This document shows positions 31,178-42,341 of a DNA stretch of 64,000 nt, piece after piece. Made by a program: the position numbers and the translations under genes. The stretch is from Paralithodes platypus (taxonomy: Eukaryota > Arthropoda > Malacostraca > Decapoda > Lithodidae): positions 48,423,427 to 48,487,426 of the forward strand of contig CM064551.1 in the NCBI GenBank assembly GCA_032716605.1. The letters run 5' to 3'. The notes beneath the pieces were generated by a model that was not told the DNA's origin, made no database searches, and saw only the letters and a list, made by a program, of their open reading frames with translations. Position 1 is the first letter of the stretch; each line of letters opens with the position of its first letter.

Positions 31178-33787
31178 TGTTATGCCCTGGTTTTATTCAG
31201 GAATAACTATTGCGTAGGTGAGTTCTGCAAGACTGGAATATCCGGTTTCATATACATACATGTGAGGGGTCAACAGAACACATAAATAGAATCTCGGAAT
31301 GTGATTTGTAATACAGCTTTATTTCACTTAACACACTCGCGGTATAGAAAAAGAGTCAATTCACTCTGGAGAACGTGGATAAGAGTAGTAAAGTCAGTAG
31401 GAAGAACTTGGTCTTTCTATTCTCCGAGCACAATCGTGGATCTGGATTAGAGTGTGCACTGCCACTTCCGAATCTCGGGCATTATTCTTCCGATACGGAC
31501 ATGATAATAAGCGATAAGAAAGTCACTTGAAGGGGGCACTGATTTAATTTATACAATGTCTGATACCGAACGTTGCTTTAGGCCTAAGGTTCTAGTTATT
31601 CGATTAAGTGGGGGCTAACGTTGAGGTTCGACTTTACACGATCTAGCAGAGTCAAGTAGGCAATTATTTATGTATACTCTTAATTGTTAATGCACGGATG
31701 GGAATTCGTCACTGAGATTAAATTATACTTCACGACCTATCCCTTGTTTATGGGATCACAGAATATCTATACCAAACACTCCATCTAAGTGTAACTCGTG
31801 TCATGGCTGAGGGTAAATACTGTCGCGGTAATTATATCGTAATATATTTTACTGTAACGGATCTCTGGCAAAACAGAGGACTCTAGGATCAACTCGAAAT
31901 CTCTTTATAGTTAGCAAATAACTCAAAGGTGAACACAGGCAACACAACATTTTAGTAACACGGTATCTATACACTGATATTATAATAGGAAATCGTGCCC
32001 GATCAGGTTATCTTCTTTTCCTCTTGAATCTGGTGTCGTCGGAGGCGTCTCGGCTACTCCAGGGGGTCCAGTTGTGTGAAGAAGTTACAGATGGGTCGGT
32101 TGACCGGTGATGAAGTTGAGTTCAGGCGGCTCTCCTATGGATCTTAAATGGTCTGCGTCTGGGCTGAGGCCAGGGTAGCGTCTCATCGGACTAACGTAAG
32201 CATTGGGTCTGCACAAACCTTGCTTGACTGTCTCTGATCCATGACGAGAGGTTCAATCAACCCAAGTGCATGTGTGGCGATATATATATATTTCTCTTAG
32301 GTTCCTATATTTACCTGTGATTTACCACGGTTAATACAGGCCCAGGAATATAATATATCAGCTCCTGGTGTTCAGTTTGCGGGGTGCCAGTCGGTTACTA
32401 ACAGGGGAGTAAAACAGTCTTCCAACCGAGCGACGTCCCGCCCGGCAAGAAGCTATGTTTAGAACTGCCCGCTCTCCTCCTCTCGTGGTTTATATATGGC
32501 AGGGTGACTCGGTGTTGCCCGGGCCGGGGGCTGATGGGTCCCTTCCAATTCAGGGCCAGGGCGGCTGTGGAGGGCTGTGGGGTCAACATCTGGCAATCTG
32601 GCCCTTCGTTCCCAATGTTCTGAATGAGATAAGTGTTAGTTCACACACCGATATATAAGAATAGTTAATGGCAGGTGGTATGGCAAGCAAGGGACCCGTC
32701 GCCTTGTTGTTGTCGGCGGCGAGGGGCGGAGCACCTCGGCCAGGAGGGTCAGTGGTTAATCGTTTGACTTGATAAGTAGGTTACTTTTAAAAAGAAGGGG
32801 AACAAGGGGAAGAAAGGTAAGTGAACAGTTCTCTCGTACCTGTAGGTCTTGGTGAGATTGAATAACAAGTCCTGTAATACCTCACAGGTGTTGGCACGTG
32901 TATACAGGTGGTGGTTAGGCGCGGTTGCCCTGGTGGTCCCGTATACCGGGGTCGAGGGGGCGGCGCAGGTAGGAATCCCTCTGGACTGGACACGGCTCGA
33001 TGGCCGAGTTAATTTGTTGTTGTCGGCCCACCTGGGTTAGGGTGGAAATACCCACGTAGACCACGTGTGGACAAGGGAGAGATATCTAGAGAGAGAAAAT
33101 ACAGCTTTATAGTGGTCAATAAAGTAGGCATGCGTAATCAGGCGGCAGTGCAATTACCATTATCATGGTGATAGACTGTGTTGGCTACGCACCTGGGGCG
33201 AGCCCGTGACGCAAGGCATTGGCGCTTCCGTGGGTTGATCAGGTCGTCGTCCATGCATGCATAGCTGTCGCCTGCCTGGTTGCAACGGAAAAAAAAAGAT
33301 AGGATCATGTGAACTGTACTCCGAGAAGGAAGTGTCTTGACGAGGCGTGTAGAAGGCGTGTGGAGGGGGGATAGAAAAGAAAAACAGGCTGGATTATGTA
33401 ATGCAAGTTTTAGGGAAAAATAGATTGTGCGAGGTGGCGATTTCCTTATTATTCTACGGTTAGTAGGTCAGTCATCATGCGGGGTTAGTATGTTAATAAG
33501 TAACAAGTAAAAAATGGTAAATGATACAATCAATATCTAAGTGGCACAGTTATATAATACAGAGAGCTAAGAGGTGTCTATCCTCTTACTTCTTCTACAG
33601 GGGCTGTCATGTATTCATTAATCATATTCATGGCCTAACAATAAAATGGTAGTGACATAACCAATACAATAATTTGCATAGTCATATATCTGTACCCCTC
33701 ATAATACAGAGAGTTAAGAGGTGGCTTTCCTCTTACTTTTCCTGCAGGGGGGTCCTAGTTAAAGATAAACATATTCATTAATCATAT
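31178..33787 (-). repeat. Copy A of the long repeat, first part
   Basis: Collinear and near-identical with 58348-61066, apart from an inverted duplication in copy B and small indels. It ends at the ATAT target duplication of the Gmr1-like element. No coding region is recognised. AATAAA lies inside a small hairpin (CCTGAATAAAACCAGG on the minus strand) next to the repeat end at 31178. Confidence 0.9.
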
Positions 33788-35239
33788 TGTTACAACCCAA
33801 AGTTTGGAGAGACTAGTGGAACTAGCTTAGTTAAAGATTTGGCCCCGAAGGAGTCTAGAGGGTGACCTTTAGGTTGAACACAAAGACTGAACTTTAGTTT
33901 AAGGGTGTTCAGTATGGATAAGTACTTTTATTAATTTAGTACTTGTATTAAGGTAAAGTCTCTTTAACCCTCTCACCACGGAAGGGCTCTTGAACGCCCA
34001 TAAAAAAGCATATAACAGGTACCCGGATGGTATCTTGAACGCCCAGTGGTTGAAAGCCTGTGAGCTTCGTGTGCGAGGCGTCGGTCCGACGCATGTAAAC
34101 AACAGCCGGCTGGACCGTCGCCCCGCATCTCCGGCCACAAGAAGGAGAGCGTCGCTTGTTCGTGTGTGCCTGTATGTTGTTGTTAAGTATCGAAAAGTGG
34201 TGTAAAGTGGCTGTTTTGGCCATAAAGTTATCTCCAATGAAATCATCATCACAGCTCAACCAGTTGACTTAGAGAGCTCTACTTAATGCCATTCTACAGG
34301 TAAATAACACAGCTACACTTGGGGATGCGCGGGAATGCGGGAAGCAGTCTGATTAACGAATATACGGTAGCCTAGCCTAGACGTTTTTCGGCCAAAACAC
34401 CCGGGTTTCGAGGAATATATATATAATACATAGCCGGGGCTGGAGGGTTAAGAGTAGTTCTCGTATTTTAATATTTATTACTAAGATGATATTTTAATTT
34501 AAGAGTTGTTCTCGTATTTTAATCAGATTTCAAAGTAGTGTTCTGAGTCTTATATAGGGTTAATCTTCCTCACTTCATTTAATCATTAGGGTATAAATAT
34601 ATATGGATAAGAAAAGAATACACAATTTTTGTTAATATAATAAAATCAAATTTAAGTAATATAACAAAACCATTATGTATTATATAATTATAATTTAAAG
34701 TTATAAAACAAAATAAAACAAATACAATGGTAATTAATATTAATGCAAAATATTTAATTTATACAAAATGAAAACAAAAAAGAAAATCAAAATGAAAATA
34801 TAAGTTATAGTCACGATATCTCCCGTAGTCAAACCGAAGGGGGGTAGTTCCAGGAGTTTTAAAACAACGCTTTCTGGAAGCGATATTCCCGAGAACGTTG
34901 CACCGAGAAAGTCTAAGATAACACTGACCTCACTCATTATTCCCGTCCCGTCATTGACTACGGTAGATTTAATGTGACCAGAAAAGAAACTTCCACCCCC
35001 TGGTGTTCATGAGCAGAGATAGCATTGAACTTTAATTTGAATTACATATTTATTGAGTGAGACTTCGAAACTCTGCTCGATCAAAATGAGAGGGATAGAA
35101 GTAAGAAGGATATTGGGATGCGAAGTTTCGGGCCTCTGTTGGTTTGGTTGCTTGAAGCCCCGACCCCGATCTCAGACTGGTTGATGCGTTTGAAGGGTGG
35201 AAGTGAACCCGTACAGTCAGAGCCTATAGGTCCGTGACA
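33788..35239 (-). repeat. 3' LTR of the Gmr1-like element
   Basis: Starts TGTTACAACCC and ends GGTCCGTGACA on the plus strand. 1452 bp including a 488-bp TTAA MITE at 33964-34451. It lacks 265 bp present in the other LTR at about 53689-53953. Confidence 0.92.
33964..34451. mobile_element. TTAA MITE, family 2, inside the LTR
   Basis: Flanked by TTAA at 33964-33967 and 34448-34451; ends CCCTCTCACC left and GGGGCTGGAGGG right. The sister LTR has the uninterrupted TTAA at 44782-44785. Shares terminal sequence with 7400-7606 and, inverted, with 7908-8110. Confidence 0.95.
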
Positions 35240-35250
35240 CCTCCCCCCTT
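35240..35250 (-). promoter_or_regulatory. Polypurine tract
   Basis: AAGGGGGGAGG on the minus strand lies directly against the TGTCACGG start of the 3' LTR; it would prime plus-strand DNA synthesis. Confidence 0.85.
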
Positions 35251-35277
35251 AAAGTCCTCGAAGGGGAGCGAAGAGGA

Positions 35278-36876
35278 CTAGGTAGCGAGAGGAGGAATAG
35301 GCTCCGCAGTAGGTGGAAGATCTCTTGACAAGGCGTCTGCAATCCGATTGTCTACCCCACGAATATGGCGAACAATGAGATGGTACTCCTGTAACTTTAG
35401 AGCCCACCGGAGAAGTCGTTGGTTGTTGTTCTTCATCTTGTGCAGAAAAGTAAGAGGGTTGTGGTCAGTATGGATGATGATTGGTGGATAGTGCTGAGGG
35501 AGATAACATTCGAACTTCTTCACCGCTGATACCATCGCCAAGCACTCCTTCTCCACTGTGGAATAACTCCTCTGGTGTCTCTTCAGTTTGGCGGAGAAGT
35601 AAGAGACAGGATGTAGGACGCCAGTTGTCTTATCTGGTTGCAGAAGTACTGCCCCGACTCCTCTATCACTCGCATCAACCTGAAGATGGTAAGGCAATGC
35701 GGAATCAGGAGCATGAAGTACCGGGTAGGATGAAAGGAGGCACTTCAGTTGGTCAAAGGCAGCAGTACAGGTGGGAGTCCAGACAAACTTAATTTTTGGG
35801 CTTGTAAGATCTGAGAGGGGCGCTGATATGGCTGCAAAGTTCGGACAGAATCTGCGGTAGAATCCGCACATCCCTAAGAACCGCATGATGGATTTGCGGT
35901 CAGTTGGCTGGGGAAAGGCGGTGATGGTCTCCACGTTAGCTTCCTTGGGACGTGCAGTACCCTGACCCACCACATGGCCAAGGTAGGTCACTGATCCACG
36001 TCCAAAGCAGGACTTGGCTAGGTTGATGGTGAATCCAGCAGCAGCCAAGCGCTCCATCAGCCCATCCAGTCTGGAAAGATGATCCTCCCAAGTATCTGAA
36101 ATAATCACGATGTCATCTAAGTAAGTGTCTACACCTTCTAAATCCTGAATAGTATATGACATGACCCTTTGAAATGTGGCAGGAGCATTCATCATGCCAA
36201 AAGGCATGACTCTATATTGGAAGAGCCCAAAAGGAGTGGTGAAAGCCGAGATGATTTTAGCTCTATCGGTCATCCCAATTTGGTAATACCCCTTCTGCAA
36301 GTCTATGGTTGATACTACCTTAGCAGCCCCTACTTTATCTATTAGGTCATCAATTCTAGGTAGTGGATATGTATCAGGGACTGTCACTGCATTTACTTTC
36401 CTGTAATCAGTACACAGCCTACTACTACCGTCTGGTTTTGGGACTAATAAAGAGGGCGACGCCCAAGGGGAATGACTTGGTTCCACTAAGGACTTCTCCA
36501 ACATAAAGTCAATTTCCTTTCTCATGATCTTTTGCTTCTGAGGGTTTAGTATGTATGGTGATTGTTTGATAGGTCTTACTTCTGGTGAGGTCAAGATAAC
36601 ATCGTGATGATGGTCCTTGCAAAAGCCAGGGACATCCAATGTGACTGAAGGGTAACTTACAAGCAATTTCCTAAGATCATCTCTACGTGATGGCGACATG
36701 TCCGACAAATATTGATCTAAGGTACTGTGACGCACCCAGTGCGTTGCAACGCAACCTGATTGTACTCCTTGGTACTCGAATGTACCGCCCGTGATCTGGC
36801 TACCGTCAGCCGCTATGTATATTGAGTGTGACAACTTATAACTATGTTCTTTGTATCTCTGCAAAGGTCTCGTCAT
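35278..36876 (-). CDS. Gmr1-like reverse transcriptase-RNase H
   Basis: 532 codons ending 28 bp before the polypurine tract. RT motifs: WASPSLLVPKPDGSSRLCTD, STIDLQKGYYQ (Asp192), MPFGMMNAPATFQ and YLDD (252-255). The connection MRFLGMCGFYRRFCPNFA leads to RNase H with LQVDASDRGVGAVL (Asp401), STVEKECLAMV (Glu), IHTDHNPL (Asp471) and VDNRIADALSR (Asp514). All catalytic acidic residues are present. No integrase follows it; the polypurine tract and LTR come straight after, which confirms that integrase lies upstream in this element. The ATG at 36876 is preceded by an in-frame stop near a nested insertion, so the native polyprotein start is uncertain. Confidence 0.93.
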   Translation of the reverse strand: MTRPLQRYKEHSYKLSHSIYIAADGSQITGGTFEYQGVQSGCVATHWVRHSTLDQYLSDMSPSRRDDLRKLLVSYPSVTLDVPGFCKDHHHDVILTSPEVRPIKQSPYILNPQKQKIMRKEIDFMLEKSLVEPSHSPWASPSLLVPKPDGSSRLCTDYRKVNAVTVPDTYPLPRIDDLIDKVGAAKVVSTIDLQKGYYQIGMTDRAKIISAFTTPFGLFQYRVMPFGMMNAPATFQRVMSYTIQDLEGVDTYLDDIVIISDTWEDHLSRLDGLMERLAAAGFTINLAKSCFGRGSVTYLGHVVGQGTARPKEANVETITAFPQPTDRKSIMRFLGMCGFYRRFCPNFAAISAPLSDLTSPKIKFVWTPTCTAAFDQLKCLLSSYPVLHAPDSALPYHLQVDASDRGVGAVLLQPDKTTGVLHPVSYFSAKLKRHQRSYSTVEKECLAMVSAVKKFECYLPQHYPPIIIHTDHNPLTFLHKMKNNNQRLLRWALKLQEYHLIVRHIRGVDNRIADALSRDLPPTAEPIPPLAT

Positions 36877-36901
36877 GTGCTAACCAGTGGTGGGTTTTGT
36901 T

Positions 36902-38471
36902 TTAAGCCATGTCGAGACCTTCCATTTAATATGTAGTATCAATAGAGAAGTTGATAGATAAGACAATGGGAGTTCAGAGAGAGAGAGTGAGTTAGGCTTC
37001 AGAGCAAGAGGGTAGCAATGCGCCACGCTGCCGGCCGGGTGGTTGCCAGACGTATGGACTGGTTGGCAGCCTTGCGCTTATAGCTAGGCGCGACAGGGTT
37101 GGTAGTCCATTGTTGCCTGCCTGGGCTGGGCCCATGTTGTCGTACAGCACACTGCCTGGAGGCTGGCTGCGTGTTCCATGACCAGGTTGCCTAGAACCTT
37201 TGAGATTCTAACATCCCTTGCCCTCTCTCCCAACTTCTCACGGTTGCACTCTTTCTCTCTGACGACATTACTCTCATTTCATTCTTCTCTCTATTTAAAT
37301 GCATAACCTTCCCTTGAGGTCCTAAAGGAGTTTCAGCACTCACCTCTCGTATTACTCTTAGGACAAGCATATATTTACATGTATTAGATTTAAGGGGTTA
37401 ATGTGAACAGCGATCTTCTTGATGAGGATAGTTGGTGAACGTTCTACATGTTCACGAGTTATATGCCCCGCTCATCATCCCATGTGTGACTAGACTGGTG
37501 CCATGTGTAAGAGCCCGACCATGCCCAGGAGTTGTCTGTAGAGGGACGAGGACTTAGCCTTGATTTGCATACCGAGCCAGGAGCGAGTGTAGCACCCGAG
37601 ACTACAGCTCGCTCGTAGTGCCGGTATAGTAGAGTAACGTAATTTATCTGTCCTTGTGTTCTCTACAGTCTTCTCCTGGGTTCTCGCTTTCGGTGCTGGG
37701 ACTCGTTGTTCCTGTGACTTGGCCTGCTAGCTAGAATACATGGGGATGATGAGTGGGATATATCTTTATTTTACTATGCATTGCAGCTCTCTTTAAGTAT
37801 ATATCTATAACACTTTACAATACACATTACTCACACACAAGACAACACTATTAATACTTTCATGTATCAATTAACTGCACTGTCGTTTTGCTGCTGTGTC
37901 CGGAGTTCTGTTGCGTAGGGCGCATACGGACTCGGAGGGGAGACAGAGTGAGAGAAGCGAAGTAGCCTATGCGGTAGTAGGCTACCGGCGCAGTACTGTT
38001 GCCTGCAACCTTTTAGTTATTCCAAGTATAGATTCATTATTATAATAAGTGACTACTATTTATGTTCCTCCCATGTGTATTATTAGGTATCTACTGGATC
38101 ATGAACATCTTGTATGCTACATGCTAGTGCATGTTAGTAGGGGACAGTTAGTGTAGTGCACGCGCTTTCAAGTAGGCGTGTACATTTGTCATTTAGCATT
38201 TCACTGTCATACCTTTAGTCTGCTTCTATTCTACATTATTAGAGGCTTAATATTAACGTAGTTTCTTGAGTATTGCATTTCTTTAGTAATAACGTAACCT
38301 ATAAATGTCTGAGGGAGTTTAGCCTCATAGCCTACCCCTGTTGTACACTTTCGCCGAGTTAAGGTACCTCGTTACCGTAGACGATAACTCTGTAGGGCGT
38401 TGGTGCTTTTGTTGTCTGGAGCATATAGTATTTGGGACTGGAATCGAGCGTGTCGTTGTCACTTAAGCCAT
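36902..38471. mobile_element. Probable 1.56-kb insertion between integrase and RT
   Basis: The 9-bp sequence TTAAGCCAT is present at both edges (36902-36910 and 38463-38471). The interior has no coding frame and interrupts a polyprotein that should be continuous. The body begins TGTCGAGACC and ends near GTTGTCAC, LTR-like but without a standard 4-6-bp duplication. Identity unknown. Confidence 0.5.
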
Positions 38472-38484
38472 TTCTGTCCTACGA

Positions 38485-39961
38485 TCAAGAATCCCGAATA
38501 TGTATTGCCGATCCAGCCGTAACAGTACATAATAGCTCGCTGTTCTTTGGGCTTCCACAAGGTGAAGGAAGATCACCAAACTCAATCACATCAGAGTCTC
38601 CTACCTTTTGCAATTCCCACGAGTCTGGTACAGAATGTGGTATAGTATTTACAGCTAGTATTGGGGTATTCTCCTCAAGCGGCTTTTCTATGTACGCCTT
38701 CATCTGGTTTAAGTGAACAATCCTTTGATCCTTCCTTCGATCAGGAGTGCGAACAACATAGTTTAGCTTGGAAAGTTTCTGAGAGACTACATATGGGCCA
38801 CAAAATTTGCTTTTTAATGGACTACCAGGAATGGGCAGGAAGAGAAGGACTTTGTCTCCAGGACTAAATGTTCTACTTTCAGACTTGCGATCGTAGTGAG
38901 TTTTCATTCTTGACTGACTCTTCTCAAGGTTGGCCAGTGCTAGCGCTCTTACATTTGACATCTGAAGTTTGAACTCATTTATGTACTCTGCAACTGTGCG
39001 AGAAGGATGATCAGATACTTCCACAAACCAAGAATCTTTCAAGACCTTTAGAGGGCCTCTGATCTGACGCCCATATAGCAACTCAAAAGGGGAGTATCCT
39101 AGCGACTCTTGAGGGCACTCTCTAACGGCAAAAAGAAGCCAGTCAATGTTGGCATCCCACTCTTTCTCAGTCTCAAAACAAAACTTTTTTATCATGGATT
39201 TCAGAGATTGATGATGGCGTTCTAGGCAACCCTGGGTCTGAGGTCTGTATGCAGTGGCTATCTTCTTATCTACCTCTAACTCCCTCAGTACTGCTTTCAT
39301 TAGGTTACTTGTAAAATTTGACCCCTGATCACTCTGAATTTCTTTAGGAATGCCTACTTTTGTGAAAAGATGCAACAGATGGGACACAATAGTCTTAGCC
39401 TTGATATCTTTTAAAGGGAAAGCCTCAGGATACCTAGTTGCAGCACACATTACGGTAAGTAGATACTGGTTCCCTTTCTTAGTTTTGGGAAGAGGCCCTA
39501 CACAATCAATTACTATTTTCTCAAAGGGCTCTGTAGTGACAGGGATAGGAGCAAGTGGAGCTTTAGGGATGGTCTCATTTGGCTTTCCTACTATCTGGCA
39601 AGTGTGACAAGACTACAAATTTGGTTACATCTTTTTTCATGTTAGGCCAAAAGAAATGAGCTAGGATCTTTCTGTATGTATTTCTCTGTCCCAAATGACC
39701 AGAGTTTCCGTCATGAGCTAATCCCATTACAGCAGATCTGATGGAGGTAGGGATGATTACCTGATGTACTATAGACCAAGTATCTGAGTCAGGCCTATCA
39801 GGCGGGTGAAAACTACGCATAAGGACCCCTTTGTGATAGTAGATGTTAGGGTTTTTCCCATTTATGGGTTTGTCATCAGCAATGTGCCTGAGCTTAGCAA
39901 GTGAAGTGTCTGCCTCTTGAGCTTGTATGAGGTTTTCCCTAGACATGATCTGGGTGAACAA
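38485..39961 (-). pseudogene. Gmr1-like integrase, one frameshift
   Basis: The N-terminal H2C2 zinc-binding domain (HDGNSGHLGQRNTYRKILAH, about 39750-39640) is in the frame starting at 39961. The rest follows a shift near 39605: CHTCQIVGKP, KIVIDCVGPLPKTKKGN (Asp), IQSDQGSNFTS (Asp) and TQGCLERHHQSLKS (Glu), giving a complete D,D,E core. A GPY/F module (GPYVVSQKLSKLNYVV) and a tail ending at 38485 come next. The enzyme would insert the cDNA. It begins 23 bp inside the end of the gag-protease frame, in another frame. Stop at 38485 lies just before the TTAAGCCAT insertion edge. Confidence 0.9.
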
Positions 39962-41384
39962 GGTATCCTGACCTTAGGGTGAGAGAGTCATTAGACACTG
40001 CAGCAGTTTGTGAACGGGTGACAGCGCAAACCGGGAAAATATGTGGTTTCTCCTGATCTAGCTTTGCAGTAGGACTGTATAACATGGGTTTGTCTCTCAC
40101 TATCATGTCAGGAATCATCCCATGTCCAGCCAAGTCATTTCCTAAAAGGAAAGTTACCCCCGGAATAGGAAGATCTGTATCCAAGACGGCTACTCTAACT
40201 GACCCCTGGATCAGGTCACTGCCTATCTGTATATCAGCCATGTCTGCAGTATGACCAGAGCTTAAAGATTTAAGTGTAACTTTTCCCCCAGTGTAGTGGT
40301 TCTCAACTGAAGGCAAAGCAGTCTTACACAACAAGCTTTGGGCTGATCCAGTGTCTCTTAAGATGGTAACTGGGTAAGTCTGTGGGTCATCTGGAAGAGA
40401 GACAGTTCCAGGTACCTTAAAGGCAGAAAAAGGATCAGAAGAGGCATTCTGGGTATGTATACATGTTATAGGTGCCCCAGAAGGTTTAGTTTGTTTTTGA
40501 GGTCTTTGAGAAGTGGCAAGTGTGAGTTTGTATGCAGCAGAGGTCTTACACTTAGGATGTGTACACTGCATGATGTTATGCCCTGTCTGTTTACAATATG
40601 AACAGAAATCTTCAGACTTTCCTTGACTTTGAGATGGGCTTTTGGGAGCATTTGTTTGCGACATGACTTTAGACACAGGGTTATAGCTTGAGGAGAATCT
40701 CACATTTGGGGTTTTTGTCCTATCATAGCTTGGTACAACCCTATGGATTAAAGCATAGCTGTCAGCTAATTGAGCAGCCTTGGTAAAGTCATTCACTCCC
40801 TTCTCCTCTATATATACTAGCATACTGGGCGGTAACCTACGCTTCCACTCCTCTAGAACAACAAGGTTAACTAACTCTGTGAAGGTGGTGACTTTTTTAG
40901 CAGCTAACCATTTTTTAAGCATCCGTAGTTTATCCATGGCAAACTCCAAAACTGTATGTTTTTCTGGCTTGATGTAGTTCCGAAAAGTGCTACGGTAATG
41001 ATCAGCGGTGATAGCATAAGCATCTAATATAGCGCTCTTTACAAAGTCATAGTCATTAACGTCCTCCAGGTGATTGAAAGTTTTCTGAGTTCTTCCTACG
41101 AGTTTGGGTTGGAGAAGCCATGGCCATTCCTCTTTTGGCCATTTAAGGTGGTCAGCAGTTTTCTCAAACGTGGAGAAAGATTTCTCTGGGTCACTCTCGT
41201 CAAAGGGTGGTACTAGGGAGATGTTTTTAGATAGTTGGAATCTTGGCTTCTGGGCTTCCATTTCGGTCTTCTGCAACTGTAATTTCTCTTCTTTGAGGCG
41301 TTTTGTTTCTTCCAAGTTTTGAATTTTAGCAATTTCTAGTTCTCTGTCTTTCTCTTTCTCCCGTTGTTGTGTCTCAAGTTTCAA
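39939..41384 (-). CDS. Gmr1-like gag-protease
   Basis: 481 codons from the first Met; open coding extends upstream to about 41460. A coiled-coil rich in Glu/Lys (residues 1-45) is followed by a capsid-like helical region (SFSTFEKTADHLKWPKEEWP to EEWKRRLPPSMLVYI), a CCHC knuckle (CSYCKQTGHNIMQC) and an aspartic protease segment with DTGSAQSLL and a later LLGNDLAG. Protease ends at 39939, overlapping the integrase frame. The N-terminal part is in another frame upstream (41450-41767). Confidence 0.88.
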   Translation of the reverse strand: MKLETQQREKEKDRELEIAKIQNLEETKRLKEEKLQLQKTEMEAQKPRFQLSKNISLVPPFDESDPEKSFSTFEKTADHLKWPKEEWPWLLQPKLVGRTQKTFNHLEDVNDYDFVKSAILDAYAITADHYRSTFRNYIKPEKHTVLEFAMDKLRMLKKWLAAKKVTTFTELVNLVVLEEWKRRLPPSMLVYIEEKGVNDFTKAAQLADSYALIHRVVPSYDRTKTPNVRFSSSYNPVSKVMSQTNAPKSPSQSQGKSEDFCSYCKQTGHNIMQCTHPKCKTSAAYKLTLATSQRPQKQTKPSGAPITCIHTQNASSDPFSAFKVPGTVSLPDDPQTYPVTILRDTGSAQSLLCKTALPSVENHYTGGKVTLKSLSSGHTADMADIQIGSDLIQGSVRVAVLDTDLPIPGVTFLLGNDLAGHGMIPDMIVRDKPMLYSPTAKLDQEKPHIFPVCAVTRSQTAAVSNDSLTLRSGYLVHPDHV

Positions 41385-41449
41385 GAGTTCTAGTTGCCGA
41401 TCTTTCTCTTTCTCCTGAAGCTGCTGCCGAAACTTCTCCCTTTCAAAAT

Positions 41450-41767
41450 CTAGTCGGTCTTCTGACCACGGCTCAGGAGATGGAGAGTGTTTCCCTGTAT
41501 GGTACTCTGGGAATCTTCATCATTATCAGCCATTATCATTGAACTACTCATGGGAGTAAGTGAATCTACAGCTTCAGCAGGTAAGATTTCTCTATTTGTC
41601 AGTTCTTCTATGACTGTGTTTTTCAGAATTTCTTTAGTGTGTGAACTCTCATAGCTTATGTCAAAGGAATAAGCTATAAACTTCCAATCATCCTTGGAGA
41701 TCACCTGACCTTTAAGTTTGTCTATAGAGGGCTCTCGACAAAATTGTTTAGCATTAAACTTTGCCAT
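41450..41767 (-). pseudogene. Gag N-terminus, frameshifted from the rest
   Basis: 105 codons starting MAKFNAKQFCREPSIDKLKG. Its end (about 41450) overlaps the upstream extension of the gag-protease frame, so a single-base indel near 41455 would join them. A stop in this frame truncates gag. 41768-42341 is the element's leader, with no coding frame. Confidence 0.75.
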
Positions 41768-42341
41768 TTTGATTTTAATTAGGACTAGATGAGGTAGAGA
41801 AGATTACCGCTCAATTTATACTAGACTGACAGCTAATGTATAGAGGATGGAGTTACTATAGCTTCACATACTGTATAATATAAAGACTGGAATGAACGGC
41901 AATATTGACTAATATAGACTCGCTTTATAGTTACCGGTAATGGTAGATTACTAACCCTGGATAACTATTAACAAGTGCATACTATATGGACTAGGGATAT
42001 TCCTAGTAGAGACGAGTTACCTAATAGTCAGGTTGACACTAATATCCCAAATCAATATGATTAGTGTGAGTAACTCCCACCTGTTGAGCGAACTATGGTC
42101 GACAACAACAGGAGGGTTGATAAGTAAGGACGACAGGCAAGAACCTGACCATTAGTGAACCTCGTGAGACACGATCCCTTGATATCGAAACTAAAGGAAG
42201 AAGGCATGAGATTTATGTGCGTTAGGAGATCCTACTTCTAGTTACAGATATATGTTAGGTGATCGTGGATGGTCTCCTATAGTTTTGATTTGCTATAAAA
42301 GACGAGTTTAACTGGTCATTCCTATTCTGAAGAGATTCTAC

